Assembly: GCF_019278525.1 (NCBI RefSeq)
Contig: NZ_CP058986.1
Coordinates: 310,001 to 374,000, forward strand
Direction of reading: 5' to 3'
From: Polaribacter sp. HaHaR_3_91
GTDB lineage: Bacteria; Bacteroidota; Bacteroidia; Flavobacteriales; Flavobacteriaceae
Length of the DNA stretch: 64,000 nucleotides
Shown: in pieces, positions 54,947-64,000 of the stretch
How positions within the stretch are numbered: position 1 is the stretch's first letter
Layout: every line of letters begins with the position of its first letter
The notes under the pieces: model-generated
Database searches by the model: none
The model's input: only the letters and a program-made list of their open reading frames with translations
Told to the model about the DNA's origin: nothing
Position numbers and translations under genes: made by a program

Positions 54947-55052
54947 AGTCAATTAAGTATATGTTATTAATACAATTAGCTAAACATATACTATTTATTG
55001 ATAAAATAAAATTTCAGTATTATAGCTTTTCATCAAATAAAAAAAACATTTA

Positions 55053-55255
55053 ACGTGAGTTCAACCTATGAAAAATAGCAAAACATTGATTTTAAACGTT
55101 TTTGATTATTTTATAGTTAATTTATATTGTTTTTTTTAATCACAGTACTTCGATTATTGCCAATAATGGTCAGTTTGAATATTAAATAGACTCATAAAAA
55201 GACCTTTTAAAACGTAAATAACTGAAATGCATAAAGTATTACATCGAACTCACGT
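55053..55255. mobile_element. possible MITE, about 200 bp
   Basis: A segment bounded by a 10-bp inverted repeat (ACGTGAGTTC at 55053, GAACTCACGT at 55246) with no coding potential, inside an otherwise decaying intergenic region. No clear target duplication was seen and there is only one copy in the window, so a transposon origin is a suggestion. Confidence 0.4.
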
Positions 55256-55294
55256 AATTTGGTTTCGGGTTGTTCTTAAGCATTATAGTTTATA

Positions 55295-55745
55295 AAAATA
55301 CCCCAAGTAGGCTATGTCTTATTCTCTGGTAAAATTGATAATTTTAATGAACATGAAAAGGGAGCTTTAGTAAAGCTCGATAAATCTTTTAAAAAAGAAA
55401 TTGATATAGCACCAGATTGAAACTTTATTGATACGCTAAAAAATAGATTGACTAAAAATTAAGACCTTAATTATAATCACTTATGAAAACGAATTCTGTC
55501 GAAAATACTATCGCTGAACATATTAATAGAGCTCAAAGTATCAATCTGTTTTAAATCAAATAATTTAAAACACTAAAATTGCCCAAAAAACAACTTTCCA
55601 AGCTATAGATATTTATAATAACCTTAGAGCCGATTTTAGTCTTGACTTAAGAAGACCTGCAAAAGTACATTGAACTCCGAATATAAAATACAAGTCATAT
55701 CGAAAAAAACAATGTAAATTTACCTGAATTATCAATTTAATACAC
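55295..55745 (+). pseudogene. decayed copy of the TlpA-like gene
   Basis: 'GYVLFSGKIDNFNEHEKGAL' and 'LDKSFKKEIDIAPD' followed by a stop and 'NFIDTLKN' align with residues 22-65 of the TlpA product at 53570. Further on only scattered protein-like pieces with stops remain, and no WCxxC motif is found. Evidence of an earlier tandem copy, like that of susC. Confidence 0.6.
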
Positions 55746-55820
55746 ATCAATTATTTAACCTAAAAAAGATCAACCTATATCTTTACAATACACTAGACAA
55801 ATAAATAAAATATAGTATAA

Positions 55821-55850
55821 AAAATATCGTCCAATGTTGGACGATATTTT
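55821..55850. terminator. bidirectional terminator
   Basis: Perfect 14-bp stem AAAATATCGTCCAA / TTGGACGATATTTT with loop TG; 27 bases beyond the stop of the minus-strand secreted-protein gene. Confidence 0.85.
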
Positions 55851-55877
55851 TATGTTTCTTATTATTTGTAAAAAAAA

Positions 55878-57395
55878 TTACTTTTTTATGATCACTTTTT
55901 TAGTAGTTGAAACAGAACCATTATCTAATTTTAATAGATACATTCCTGATTGTAAATTGTGATTGATTATATCATTTTCAACTGTTCCACTAAGTACTTT
56001 TGTACCTAATACATTATATAATGTATAATTAACAGACCCTGTTAAAGTTGTTTTAATATTAAATAAATCAGTTGATGGATTTGGATAAACAGAAAATGAA
56101 TTATCCAAGTCAAACGTTGTAGTAGATAACGTATTTAATTCATCATTTGTATAAGTAAATAATTCTCTACCTATATCAACAGTACCTGCAGTATAATCAG
56201 TATTAAGTGTATTATTAGAAGCTTCAAAATACAATTTATTGTTTAAAACAATAATTTCATCAACATTATCAAATAAATCAATTTCTATTGGTTCTATGCT
56301 TACTCCGTTTGTTCTATACAAACGATAGGTAGCAAAAGTACCTACAGATTTACCTGCATAGTATAAATAACCATCACCAGGTGCCGCAAAATGAACAGGG
56401 TCGTGGTTAAAAGTGAAACCATTAGGATTATCTTCTGTATAACCACTAAGATCACTAATTGTATCTGCTACAGGATCATATACCCAAAGTTGGTCAAAAC
56501 CTCCATCATCACCTTCAAAATACAATTTACCTTCCCAAGCGTATAAACTTTTAAGGCTGTTAATAGAAGTTGCAGATGTTACTACCGTTGTTCCTGCTGA
56601 TGTACCATCGGTAACCCATAAATCATTATCATATTCAAAGTAAACATTGTCTCCCAACTTTGTCATATGATTTAAAGAAGAATCTCCTGCATCGTTAACA
56701 TCCTTAACCAATGTATAAGTTTGATTAGTGATGTCATAAAGATATAACTCATTACCCACCGATGTGCCTGTACCCCCATCATCATATGTCATACTGAATA
56801 AGATAGAATTATTATTAAACCCAATGTAATCACTTGTAACTTTTACTGTACCTGTACCATTATCTGGTAATTCGGTAAAGGTTGTACCGTCAAATTCATA
56901 AAAAGAGCCTGTATAATCAGCATTAAAATTTCTCATGTAAGCTTTATTGCCAATAATAACAGCAATCTCCCCCGTTCGAAAATCGTCAGTTATTATTACT
57001 GTTCCAGCTTCAGTACCATCGGTAGTGTAGACACTATAAGTATCCGCTCCTGGAATAGCTGCATTGAAATATAATTTATTGTTTAATTCAAAAAAATAGG
57101 TTGGATTAGATGATTCGGCCGATCCATCTAGATCTTTTAATAATACTGTACCTTCAGGTGTACCATCAGAAACCCATAGTTCTTTACCAGCATCTATACC
57201 TCCTGTATTTGTAGCTTGTGAATCATCGGCAGCAAAATAAAATTTTCCGTTAAATGCAAATAATTTGTCAGGGGAAGAATTGTAAGATTCTTGACCAAAA
57301 GGGTAAGGCGAAGCATTAATGTCTTTAAGAAGTGTGATCTGCGAGTAAGTTATGCTTGAAATTAGCAATAAAACGAATAAGTAAAAATGTTTCAT
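55878..57395 (-). CDS. secreted repeat protein with T9SS sorting domain (ELWVSDGTxxGT repeats)
   Basis: Signal peptide (about residues 1-18). Residues about 25-410 contain at least five repeats of the type 'GKELWVSDGTPEGTVLLKDL', 'VYTTDGTEAGTVIITDD' and 'DLWVTDGTSAGTTVVTS', alternating with 'NGKFYFAADDS' and 'LNNKLYFNA' strands, which suggests a beta-propeller. The last 75 residues are a T9SS type A sorting domain ('SVYPNPSTDLFNI', 'GMYLLKLDNGSVSTTKK'). No enzyme motif is seen; surface adhesion or binding is a guess. It is alone on the minus strand with its own promoter box (57429-57456) that matches the fecR box, linking it to the ECF system. Confidence 0.83.
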   Translation of the reverse strand: MKHFYLFVLLLISSITYSQITLLKDINASPYPFGQESYNSSPDKLFAFNGKFYFAADDSQATNTGGIDAGKELWVSDGTPEGTVLLKDLDGSAESSNPTYFFELNNKLYFNAAIPGADTYSVYTTDGTEAGTVIITDDFRTGEIAVIIGNKAYMRNFNADYTGSFYEFDGTTFTELPDNGTGTVKVTSDYIGFNNNSILFSMTYDDGGTGTSVGNELYLYDITNQTYTLVKDVNDAGDSSLNHMTKLGDNVYFEYDNDLWVTDGTSAGTTVVTSATSINSLKSLYAWEGKLYFEGDDGGFDQLWVYDPVADTISDLSGYTEDNPNGFTFNHDPVHFAAPGDGYLYYAGKSVGTFATYRLYRTNGVSIEPIEIDLFDNVDEIIVLNNKLYFEASNNTLNTDYTAGTVDIGRELFTYTNDELNTLSTTTFDLDNSFSVYPNPSTDLFNIKTTLTGSVNYTLYNVLGTKVLSGTVENDIINHNLQSGMYLLKLDNGSVSTTKKVIIKK

Positions 57396-57428
57396 AATTA
57401 TTTGTAGTTTTTAAATTATATATTCTAT

Positions 57429-57456
57429 TACGTTGATTTGTTATTTTACCCTTAGT
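57429..57456 (-). promoter_or_regulatory. 28-bp ECF-type promoter box before the T9SS repeat-protein gene
   Basis: On the minus strand ACTAAGGGTAAAATAA...CGTA, 25/28 identical to the fecR boxes, in the direction of the gene and 33 bases before its ATG (35 for fecR). Confidence 0.65.
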
Positions 57457-57459
57457 TTA

Positions 57460-58480
57460 TTTTTAATTTATTTTATTTTTTTTACAATTAAATGTTATGT
57501 TTTGTTTATTTCATTATTAATAATTCATCAAATTACTTGTTTTTGTTTTTTTATTGTAATAGTTTTTTAAAAAATTAATTTATAGCTAAATTTTATGTTT
57601 TCTTTGTTTTGTTGTTAAAAAATCATCAAATAGCTTATTTTGTTTTTTTGTAATTTTTTTTAAAGCATTACAAGTAGTAAAAATTTGTATGCCCTTGATG
57701 AGGGGATTCAAAATTATAATCACAGAGCAACAATAAAATATTTTTGTTTTGATTGTTCTTTATGTATAGGAATTAGTATTGCTTGCTATAGAAAGGAGAT
57801 AGATAAAGATACAGAACAAATGTTTTCAATTTTAAAAGAAATTTTGCGATAAATTGTTTTGAATCCTTATATTATAATTGAAGATGTGTACCTAAAGTAC
57901 AGTTATTAAGTCTTATTATAAAATAGCTTGATAACTATTAAATTAAAAGTCGCATGTAAAAACTAGAAAAATAATTTAACCAAAGGATTATTAATTATAG
58001 TTGAAAATTGAACAAGCTGTTACCTATCAAACATGTAATAGTTAATGTGAAAATAAATTTCCTTGGAGATTATTATTAAGTTAAAAGAAAATATTTGCAG
58101 ATATGTTTAAATAGAGTAAGTTAGATGAAATTTCGATAACGAAATTTGTAATAGGTAGAGAGAAAGAATTAGATTATTTAATTACGAATGAAATTTTAAT
58201 AGTTAGTATATTGTCTAACAAGATTTAATTTGGTTTCCAAAAAAAATATTTTGTTATGATTTTTGAGAAGAATACAAGCGTTAAAAGACTTTACTATTTA
58301 AGTGGTAGTTACTAAAAGTGGCCAAAAATATTTTTAAAGAAGTTAGATTAGGCCAATGTATTTTGCATATGGAGGAAAGGTGAATAAATTGTATTTATAA
58401 GGTTTTTGTTAGCCGTCATAAATATTGCAGGGATTGGTAATACAGTTAACATGTAGTTTTAACAAAAGTTAAAGAGAAAA
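57460..58480. other. long AT-rich gap with one unrecognised ORF-like fragment
   Basis: About 1 kb without an intact gene. A frame at 57685-57852 (+) without proper start reads 'LYALDEGIQNYNHRATIKYF' and ends 'DKDTEQMFSILKEILR' plus stop; it looks like the tail of a lost gene. A further stretch around 58120-58228 has weak coding character ('KLDEISITKFVIGREKELDY'). T-rich runs dominate 57460-57665. No RNA gene or strong hairpin was seen. Confidence 0.45.
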
Positions 58481-58488
58481 TAAGTCTG

Positions 58489-59073
58489 TTATTGTTTGTA
58501 AGCAAATTTATAGGCGAAGAACAAAAATAAATTATCTTCTTCAAAAGCTTTTCGTATTTTTTTATAAGCGGTATACATATGAGATTCTACTGTCTTTATA
58601 GAAATGTCTAATTGTTCTGAAATTTCTTTATACTTAAGATTTTCAAACTTATTTAAATACAAAACCTTTTTACATTGTTCTGGTAGTATTTCTATTGTAT
58701 TTTTTAATTTAGTAATACGTTTTTCTAGAATTTCAGGGTCTTCTGTAATTCTCTCTCTAAGAACTTGTTCTTTAAGTTCATTAAAAAAAGAATCACTTTT
58801 TTTTTGTTTTCTGTAAATATCAATATAAGTGTTATGTGTTATTCTGTATAAATAACTTTTAATAGATTTTTCAGTATTTATTTTTAATCTATTATTCCAA
58901 AGTGTTATAAATGTTTGCTGTACAATATCTTCTGCTTCATGTAAATCGTGAGTATAGGTAACGGCATAATCTAAAAGTTTTTTATAATAACGATCAAACA
59001 ATATACTAAATGCCTTTCTACTGCCTTTTTTAATGCTTTTAGCTAATATAGTGTCGTCAGAGAGATTTTTCAA
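58489..59073 (-). CDS. ECF-type RNA polymerase sigma factor
   Basis: Alternative sigma factor of the FecI-like/Bacteroidota PUL type. Region 2 at about 15-80 ('AFSILFDRYYKKLLDYAVTY', 'AEDIVQQTFITLWNN') binds the -10 element; region 4 at about 125-185 ('LPEQCKKVLYLNKFENLKYK', 'ISIKTVESHMYTAYKKIRK') binds the -35. Length 194 aa is normal. Divergent from fecR with a 121-base gap. It is the only intact sigma gene for the two FecR-SusC units in the window and may serve both. Confidence 0.95.
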   Translation of the reverse strand: MKNLSDDTILAKSIKKGSRKAFSILFDRYYKKLLDYAVTYTHDLHEAEDIVQQTFITLWNNRLKINTEKSIKSYLYRITHNTYIDIYRKQKKSDSFFNELKEQVLRERITEDPEILEKRITKLKNTIEILPEQCKKVLYLNKFENLKYKEISEQLDISIKTVESHMYTAYKKIRKAFEEDNLFLFFAYKFAYKQ

Positions 59074-59131
59074 ATTAATTTTTAGAATTTTTGATTAAAA
59101 GACAAATATGCTAAAAAAAATATGAAATAAG

Positions 59132-59159
59132 ACTAAGGGTAAAATAATAAATTAGCGTA
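59132..59159 (+). promoter_or_regulatory. 28-bp ECF-type promoter box, copy B
   Basis: ACTAAGGGTAAAATAA...CGTA, 35 bases before the fecR start. Spacing between GGGTA and CGTA (14 bases) is compatible with an ECF -35/-10 pair. Confidence 0.65.
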
Positions 59160-59194
59160 TTTGTTGTATAAATTAAACTGAAATAGATAAAACG

Positions 59195-60325
59195 TTGAAA
59201 AAACTTACAATAAAATACATAATTAATACAATCTCTTCAAAAGAGTTAGTAGAACTCAAAGAGATGTTAAAAGAAAAGAAAAATCAACAGGTTTTTAAAG
59301 ATTATATAAAAGATTATTATGCTGTTCATACGGTATTAAATAAACCAGATATAGACAAAGCATATGATAAACTTTGGGATGCTATAGAGAAACAAAAGCC
59401 TAGGCAACAACCTCTTTCGATGTGGTTTAAATATGCCGCAGCAGCTGTAATAGTTTTGACATTTTCATTATCGTATTATTTAATAAATAACCAAGAACAA
59501 AATGGAATAAAAAACACAGTTGCAGAAGCAGTAATCCCAGGTACTAATAAGGCTATTTTAACTCTTGATGATGGCTCTGATATTATGTTAGAAAAGGGAA
59601 AACCTTATAAAACAGCTAAGTTAACTAGTAATGGGGTGCAAATTAAATATGATAAAAAAGGAGAGAATCAAGTGTTATATAACCACTTAACCGTACCAAG
59701 AGGAGGTAGGTTTGAAGTTGAATTGGCAGATGGTACTCGAGTCTGGTTAAATTCAGATTCAAAATTAAAATATCCAGTAAGTTTTAAGGAGGGAATAACA
59801 CGAGAAGTTGAGCTTATATATGGAGAAGCTTTTTTTGATGTGTCTTCAAGTAAAAACCATAAAGGAACACGTTTTAAAGTTCGTTCTAGACTGCAAGAAG
59901 TAGAAGTTTTGGGTACAGAATTTAATATAAAAGCTTACAGTGATGATGTAAATGTGTATACCACTTTAGTAGAAGGTAAAGTGTCTGTGAAAAATGAATT
60001 CTTTAAAGAAAAATTAAATCCCGGATTTCAGTCTGTTATAGGTAGTTCGGGAGGCGCTATTGAGGTTAAGACTGTTAAGGTATACAATGAAATAGCTTGG
60101 AGGGAAGGAATCTTTTCATTTCGAGATAAGCCATTGAAAGAAATTATGAAATCTTTATCTAGATGGTATGATGTAGATATAATTATTAAAAATAAAAAAC
60201 TGGAAGATATAAGATTTAATGGTGTCTTAAGTAAAAGTATGAATTTAGAAGAGGTTTTAGAACCTATTAAAAGAAGTATTAATCTGAATTATAAAGTATA
60301 TGGTAAAAGAATAGTTCTAGAATAA
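59195..60325 (+). CDS. FecR-type anti-sigma factor, copy B
   Basis: Identical in protein sequence to the product at 48277 (376 aa, TTG start, sigma-binding helices, one membrane helix near 88-106, FecR domain, C-terminal DUF4974/STN-like domain). In this copy the partner sigma gene is intact and divergent and the receptor gene follows after 93 bases, giving the standard sigma/anti-sigma/receptor order. This is the presumably functional trio. Confidence 0.94.
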   Translation: MKKLTIKYIINTISSKELVELKEMLKEKKNQQVFKDYIKDYYAVHTVLNKPDIDKAYDKLWDAIEKQKPRQQPLSMWFKYAAAAVIVLTFSLSYYLINNQEQNGIKNTVAEAVIPGTNKAILTLDDGSDIMLEKGKPYKTAKLTSNGVQIKYDKKGENQVLYNHLTVPRGGRFEVELADGTRVWLNSDSKLKYPVSFKEGITREVELIYGEAFFDVSSSKNHKGTRFKVRSRLQEVEVLGTEFNIKAYSDDVNVYTTLVEGKVSVKNEFFKEKLNPGFQSVIGSSGGAIEVKTVKVYNEIAWREGIFSFRDKPLKEIMKSLSRWYDVDIIIKNKKLEDIRFNGVLSKSMNLEEVLEPIKRSINLNYKVYGKRIVLE

Positions 60326-60418
60326 AAAAGAGACGAAGTTTATACCGCTCAAAGTAAATTAACTTCATCCCTTAGAATAAATATATTAATTAAATGAATA
60401 ACTAATACCAACAAATTT

Positions 60419-63400
60419 ATGAATTTTAATTTTACTAAAGAAATTTTCTTTTTTAGGAAAACAACAAAAAACTTAATTATGAGAACAATACTGTTGTTGT
60501 TTTGCTCCACTATTTTTAGTTTTACACCTATTGATATTATTTCACAGAATGTGAAAGTTACAATTACGGAGAATAAAACAGTTACTGCTTATGAAATCTT
60601 TGATATTATTCAGTCACAAACAGATTATAAATTTATTTACCGTTCAGATCTTTTTAAAGGTTTTCCTTTAATTACTTTAAATAAAGGTACTATTAAAGTA
60701 AACGATTTATTATCTAAAGCTATTTCTAATGAAGAGTTTGATTTTAATCTACTTAAAAATAATACAATTGTAATAGAAAAAGAGGTTCCAAGAATAATAC
60801 AAGAGACAATTACTGGTAATGTTACTGATGAAAATAAGGTTCCTTTATCTAATGTAACTATTCGAATTAAAGGAACTAGAAAGGGACTTCTAACAGATTT
60901 CGATGGTAATTACAGTATTCCTGGTCTTAAGAAAAGTGATGTATTAATTTTTTCTAGTGTGGGGTTTGTAACACAAAGTATAAAGATAGGCGACAAAAAA
61001 GTGATAAATGTTGTTTTAAAAGAGTCTGATGATGAGTTAGATGAAATAGTAGTTGTATCAGAAAAGACAAAAGTTAATACGGGATATCAGACGGTTTCAA
61101 AGGCAAAATCTGTTGGTGCTTATGAATCTGTAGGAGCTGAAGTAATTGAAACTAAATTTCAAACAAATATTTTAGAAAGATTAGAAGGTACAATAAGTGG
61201 GTTGAGCTTATACAGAGGAAAACCAGTAATTAGAGGGATTTCTACACTTTTTGGAGAAGATGAACCTTTAATTGTGTTAGATAATGTGATTTATGAAGGT
61301 AGTTTAGAATCTATTAATCCTAGTGATATTGAAAATGTTACAGTATTAAAAGACGCTACGGCAGCTTCAATTTACGGTGTTAGAGCTGCCAATGGAGTTA
61401 TTGTCATAACTACCAAAAAAGGGATCCTAGGTAAACCAAGGATAAGTTATTCATCATCATTTCAAGTAGAAGAACTTCAAGATCGATCGTATCAAAACTT
61501 AATGTCATCTGCCGAATTTGTTGATTATCAAATTGATGTTTTTAATGCAACAGCAAATGGTACTCGACAATTTAAACAATTAACTGTAGATGAAGTTAAT
61601 ACCCTATTGTATGATTATGCAGATGGTTTGATTTCAGAGGATTATTTAAATTCAGAATTAAATACGCTTAGAAATTTAGATGGATATGATCAAGTTGTAG
61701 ATGAATTATTAGCTCCTAGATTTACACAACAACACAACCTTTCATTAAGGGGAGGGTCTGAAAAGCATCAATATGCATTATCTCTTAATTATTCAGAAAT
61801 AGGTACTTTTGAAAAAGATAGGAATTCTGAACGATTGGGAGTTAATGTGAAAAACTATTTTAAATTAAATGATTGGTTTAAATTTGATATATCTCTTATA
61901 GGTAGTTATAGTTTTTCAGATAATTATATAGGTATTACAGGACTTCCTTTATTAGGTTCTTCAAGACTTCCTTATGAAGTACTTAGAGATGAAGATGGAA
62001 ATCCAGCGGAATGGAAATATATTAAAAGTGAGAGTGAAATTGATAGACTTATTTCTTTAGGTTTAATAGATCAATCCTATTATCCTTTGAATGAATTGAA
62101 AGAACAAACGTCAACATATAAAAGTCCTTCTATTACCATAAATGTTGGAACACAAATTAAGCTTTCAAAATCACTAGAGTTACAATTAACAGGTCAAAAA
62201 GAAATTAGTAGAAGATATAGTAAACTTTATTCTTCAGAAAATAGTTATGCTGTTCGCGATTTAATAAACAATGCTACTCAAATAATAGATGATGAAATTA
62301 TTAATAATATTCCTCATGGAGGTAGGGTTTTTGAAACTTATTATGATAATAATTCATATACTTTAAGAGCACAACTTAACTATAATAAGTTATTTAATAA
62401 AAAACATGATGTAAAAGTACTTGTAGGTGGAGAAAGAAGACAAGTAATTGGTGATTCATATGGAGATGTACGTTATGGTTATGATGATACTACTTTATCT
62501 TATATTCCTTTGGACTGGGATACTTTAAGTGAAACAATTCAATCAACACAATCTGGTTTAGGAACTTTTACTGTGGGAGGACAAACTGGTTACCAAACTG
62601 ATGATAGTAGATATGTGTCTGCTTATGGAAATGTTTCGTATATGTTTGATGATAAATTAGGGTTTAATGTAAGTGCAAGAATAGATGAGTCTAATTTATT
62701 TGGTACAAGTTCTGATCATAGATATAAACCGCTTTGGTCTTTTGGGTCAAACTACATTGTAGATACAGAGTCTTTGGCTATACCATGGCTTAACAAATTA
62801 AAAATTAGAGCTACCTACGGAATAAGTGGTAATATTTATGATGGTACTGGACCAGAAGCTATAGCAAACCTTATTACTACTCCTAATCCTGCTGGAGAAA
62901 CACAAGCATCTATTGTTGCTCCACCAAATGAAGAGCTAAGATGGGAACAAACTTATATAACCAATATTGGTATAGATTATGAATTGTTTTCTAAGAAAAT
63001 AACAGGTAGTGTTGAATTTTATGATAGAACTACTATAGATGCTGTTGCGAGAATAGATTCAGATCCTATTTTAGGTTGGACTCAGCTTCCTAAAAATTAT
63101 GCTTCATTAAACAATAGAGGTATTGAATTTCAAATTCATTCACAATTTATAAATACTCAAGATTTTAGATGGGATGGTAAAGTTGTGTTTAGTTATAATA
63201 GGAATATAGTTACAGAGTATACTCAAGCATATAATACATTTTATGCATATGATTTTCTTTATGGAAATCAATTAAGAGAAGGACAAGCATTAAACACCGT
63301 TTATACGCTTCGTTATGCTGGTTTAAATGAAAAAGGAGCTCCAAGAGCTTACAAGGCAGATGGTACTATTGTAGATTCTTATAGTGATTTAGTTTTTGAA

Positions 63401-63961
63401 GATTTGATAGATCAAGGAACTAATGATCCTCCTTATCATGCTTCTTATTTTAATAATATATCATATAAACAATTTGATCTTTCATTTATGCTTATTTATT
63501 ATGGTGGACATGTTCAGAGAGATGTAGCAGCAGGGTATTATCCTACATATAAAAATTCATATCAATTAAAGACAAATTTAGATAGGATACATTTGAATTA
63601 TTGGAAAGAGCCTGGTGATGAGGAGGATATATATACGTCTCCAGCAATTCATTGGGATAATGCTGTTGATAATCCAGATTATGTTAGAAGTTCTCAGAGA
63701 AATATATGGACGTATGCAGATATACATGTTCAAAAAGCAGATTACATGAAGGTAAGAAATATAACTTTAGCCTATCGTGTCTCGCAATCAGTTTTAGATA
63801 AAATGAATCTATCTAATTTAAGGTTGTCTTTTGATGTAAGAAATCCATTTTTATGGGCAAATAATAGAAATAATCTAGATCCTGAAGTATGGACAACTGA
63901 TCGTAGTAGAGGAAATCCAAAAATGCCAACATATACTTTAGGAATTAATTTAAACTTTTAA
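60419..63961 (+). CDS. SusC-like TonB-dependent receptor with STN signalling domain, copy B
   Basis: Outer-membrane oligosaccharide importer of 1180 aa. After the signal sequence come the STN domain (about 45-120), a carboxypeptidase-D-like domain ('VTIRIKGTRKGLLTDFDGNY', about 135-215), the plug ('LIVLDNVIYEG', 'AASIYGVRAANGVIVITTKK') and the barrel ending 'PTYTLGINLNF'. It is paralogous to the 49501 product over the whole length, with most divergence in extracellular loops, so the substrates are probably related but not the same. A SusD start follows two bases after its stop. Confidence 0.94.
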   Translation: MNFNFTKEIFFFRKTTKNLIMRTILLLFCSTIFSFTPIDIISQNVKVTITENKTVTAYEIFDIIQSQTDYKFIYRSDLFKGFPLITLNKGTIKVNDLLSKAISNEEFDFNLLKNNTIVIEKEVPRIIQETITGNVTDENKVPLSNVTIRIKGTRKGLLTDFDGNYSIPGLKKSDVLIFSSVGFVTQSIKIGDKKVINVVLKESDDELDEIVVVSEKTKVNTGYQTVSKAKSVGAYESVGAEVIETKFQTNILERLEGTISGLSLYRGKPVIRGISTLFGEDEPLIVLDNVIYEGSLESINPSDIENVTVLKDATAASIYGVRAANGVIVITTKKGILGKPRISYSSSFQVEELQDRSYQNLMSSAEFVDYQIDVFNATANGTRQFKQLTVDEVNTLLYDYADGLISEDYLNSELNTLRNLDGYDQVVDELLAPRFTQQHNLSLRGGSEKHQYALSLNYSEIGTFEKDRNSERLGVNVKNYFKLNDWFKFDISLIGSYSFSDNYIGITGLPLLGSSRLPYEVLRDEDGNPAEWKYIKSESEIDRLISLGLIDQSYYPLNELKEQTSTYKSPSITINVGTQIKLSKSLELQLTGQKEISRRYSKLYSSENSYAVRDLINNATQIIDDEIINNIPHGGRVFETYYDNNSYTLRAQLNYNKLFNKKHDVKVLVGGERRQVIGDSYGDVRYGYDDTTLSYIPLDWDTLSETIQSTQSGLGTFTVGGQTGYQTDDSRYVSAYGNVSYMFDDKLGFNVSARIDESNLFGTSSDHRYKPLWSFGSNYIVDTESLAIPWLNKLKIRATYGISGNIYDGTGPEAIANLITTPNPAGETQASIVAPPNEELRWEQTYITNIGIDYELFSKKITGSVEFYDRTTIDAVARIDSDPILGWTQLPKNYASLNNRGIEFQIHSQFINTQDFRWDGKVVFSYNRNIVTEYTQAYNTFYAYDFLYGNQLREGQALNTVYTLRYAGLNEKGAPRAYKADGTIVDSYSDLVFEDLIDQGTNDPPYHASYFNNISYKQFDLSFMLIYYGGHVQRDVAAGYYPTYKNSYQLKTNLDRIHLNYWKEPGDEEDIYTSPAIHWDNAVDNPDYVRSSQRNIWTYADIHVQKADYMKVRNITLAYRVSQSVLDKMNLSNLRLSFDVRNPFLWANNRNNLDPEVWTTDRSRGNPKMPTYTLGINLNF

Positions 63962-63963
63962 AA

Positions 63964-64000
63964 ATGATGAAATATATTAATAAAATAGTATTAGGGTTCC
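63964..64000 (+). CDS. SusD-like lipoprotein, first codons only (cut by window edge)
   Basis: ATG two bases after the susC stop begins 'MMKYINKIVLGF', the start of a signal sequence in the position where SusD genes always follow SusC. Only 12 codons are visible, so identity is inferred from position and from the SusD remnant behind the other receptor. Confidence 0.6.
   Translation, partial: MMKYINKIVLGF

Larger units (their letters stand above)
58860..60424. repeat. duplicated block, copy B (partner of 47942-49506)
   Basis: Same content and order as copy A at an offset of 10,918 bases, but here the sigma gene continues intact past the left border. The right border lies at the sixth base of susC, after which the two receptors are only similar. 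Confidence 0.93.

Noticed and set aside
57685..57852. 55-residue open frame as a small gene
   Set aside because: No ATG, no ribosome site and it sits in a region without other intact coding; mentioned only as a fragment.
1..64000. tRNA, rRNA, CRISPR arrays and intact insertion sequences
   Set aside because: No cloverleaf-like or ribosomal segments, no regularly spaced repeats and no full transposase frame were found by reading both strands.

Overview
The window looks like chromosomal DNA of a marine Bacteroidota, most likely a Flavobacteriaceae member (Polaribacter/Formosa/Lutibacter-like; genus not determinable from sequence alone). Signs are: very AT-rich DNA, SusC-type TonB receptors with an ECF sigma/FecR pair, lipoprotein and type IX secretion (T9SS) sorting signals, TAnnTTTG promoter boxes, and many S1 sulfatases beside glycoside hydrolases. 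No tRNA, rRNA, CRISPR array or intact transposase was seen.

Layout. (1) 1-21 kb, + strand: an exported degradation cluster with a PDZ-domain protein tail, an S1 sulfatase with a HEAT-like tail, four five-bladed beta-propeller glycosidase-like proteins (one GH117-like), three carbohydrate esterases, a GH43-like enzyme of different base composition, a GH95 alpha-L-fucosidase/galactosidase and two paralogous lipoproteins with a probable TIM-barrel glycosidase domain of uncertain family. (2) 19.8-24 kb: a decayed raffinose-synthase-like gene, a T9SS-domain fragment, a BspA-like leucine-rich-repeat protein and a decayed copy of it. (3) 24-30.3 kb: three more S1 sulfatases and a GH30-like enzyme. 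(4) 30.6-37.9 kb: L-fucose-type catabolism: FGGY kinase, FucI isomerase, class II aldolase, AraC regulator, aldehyde dehydrogenase and RhaM-family mutarotase. (5) 38-44.5 kb: an amino-sugar-like module: NagB-deacetylase fusion, FucP/NagP-type MFS transporter, APH-type sugar kinase, nucleotidyltransferase and a divergent LacI regulator. (6) 44.6-48 kb: kbl followed by a scar of broken genes (tdh, an integrase N-terminus, GH39, half an ECF sigma factor). (7) 48.2-64 kb: two FecR-SusC units whose sigma/FecR part is a near-perfect 1.56-kb duplication; the first SusC has lost its SusD and sigma partner, the second is intact and runs into a SusD start at the window edge. A TlpA-like thioredoxin and a T9SS secreted repeat protein lie between them.

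How it works together (inference). Surface receptors import oligosaccharides of a sulfated, probably acetylated, fucose-containing polysaccharide. Periplasmic or surface sulfatases, esterases and glycosidases trim it, and FucI, kinase, aldolase and lactaldehyde dehydrogenase break down L-fucose. The sigma/FecR/SusC trio senses the substrate. A 28-bp box, 25/28 identical, precedes both fecR copies and the distant T9SS protein gene, which suggests a small ECF regulon. A different gapless motif (26/32 identical) precedes the 15.4-kb and 24.2-kb gene sets. The number of broken genes shows a locus under active gain, duplication and loss.
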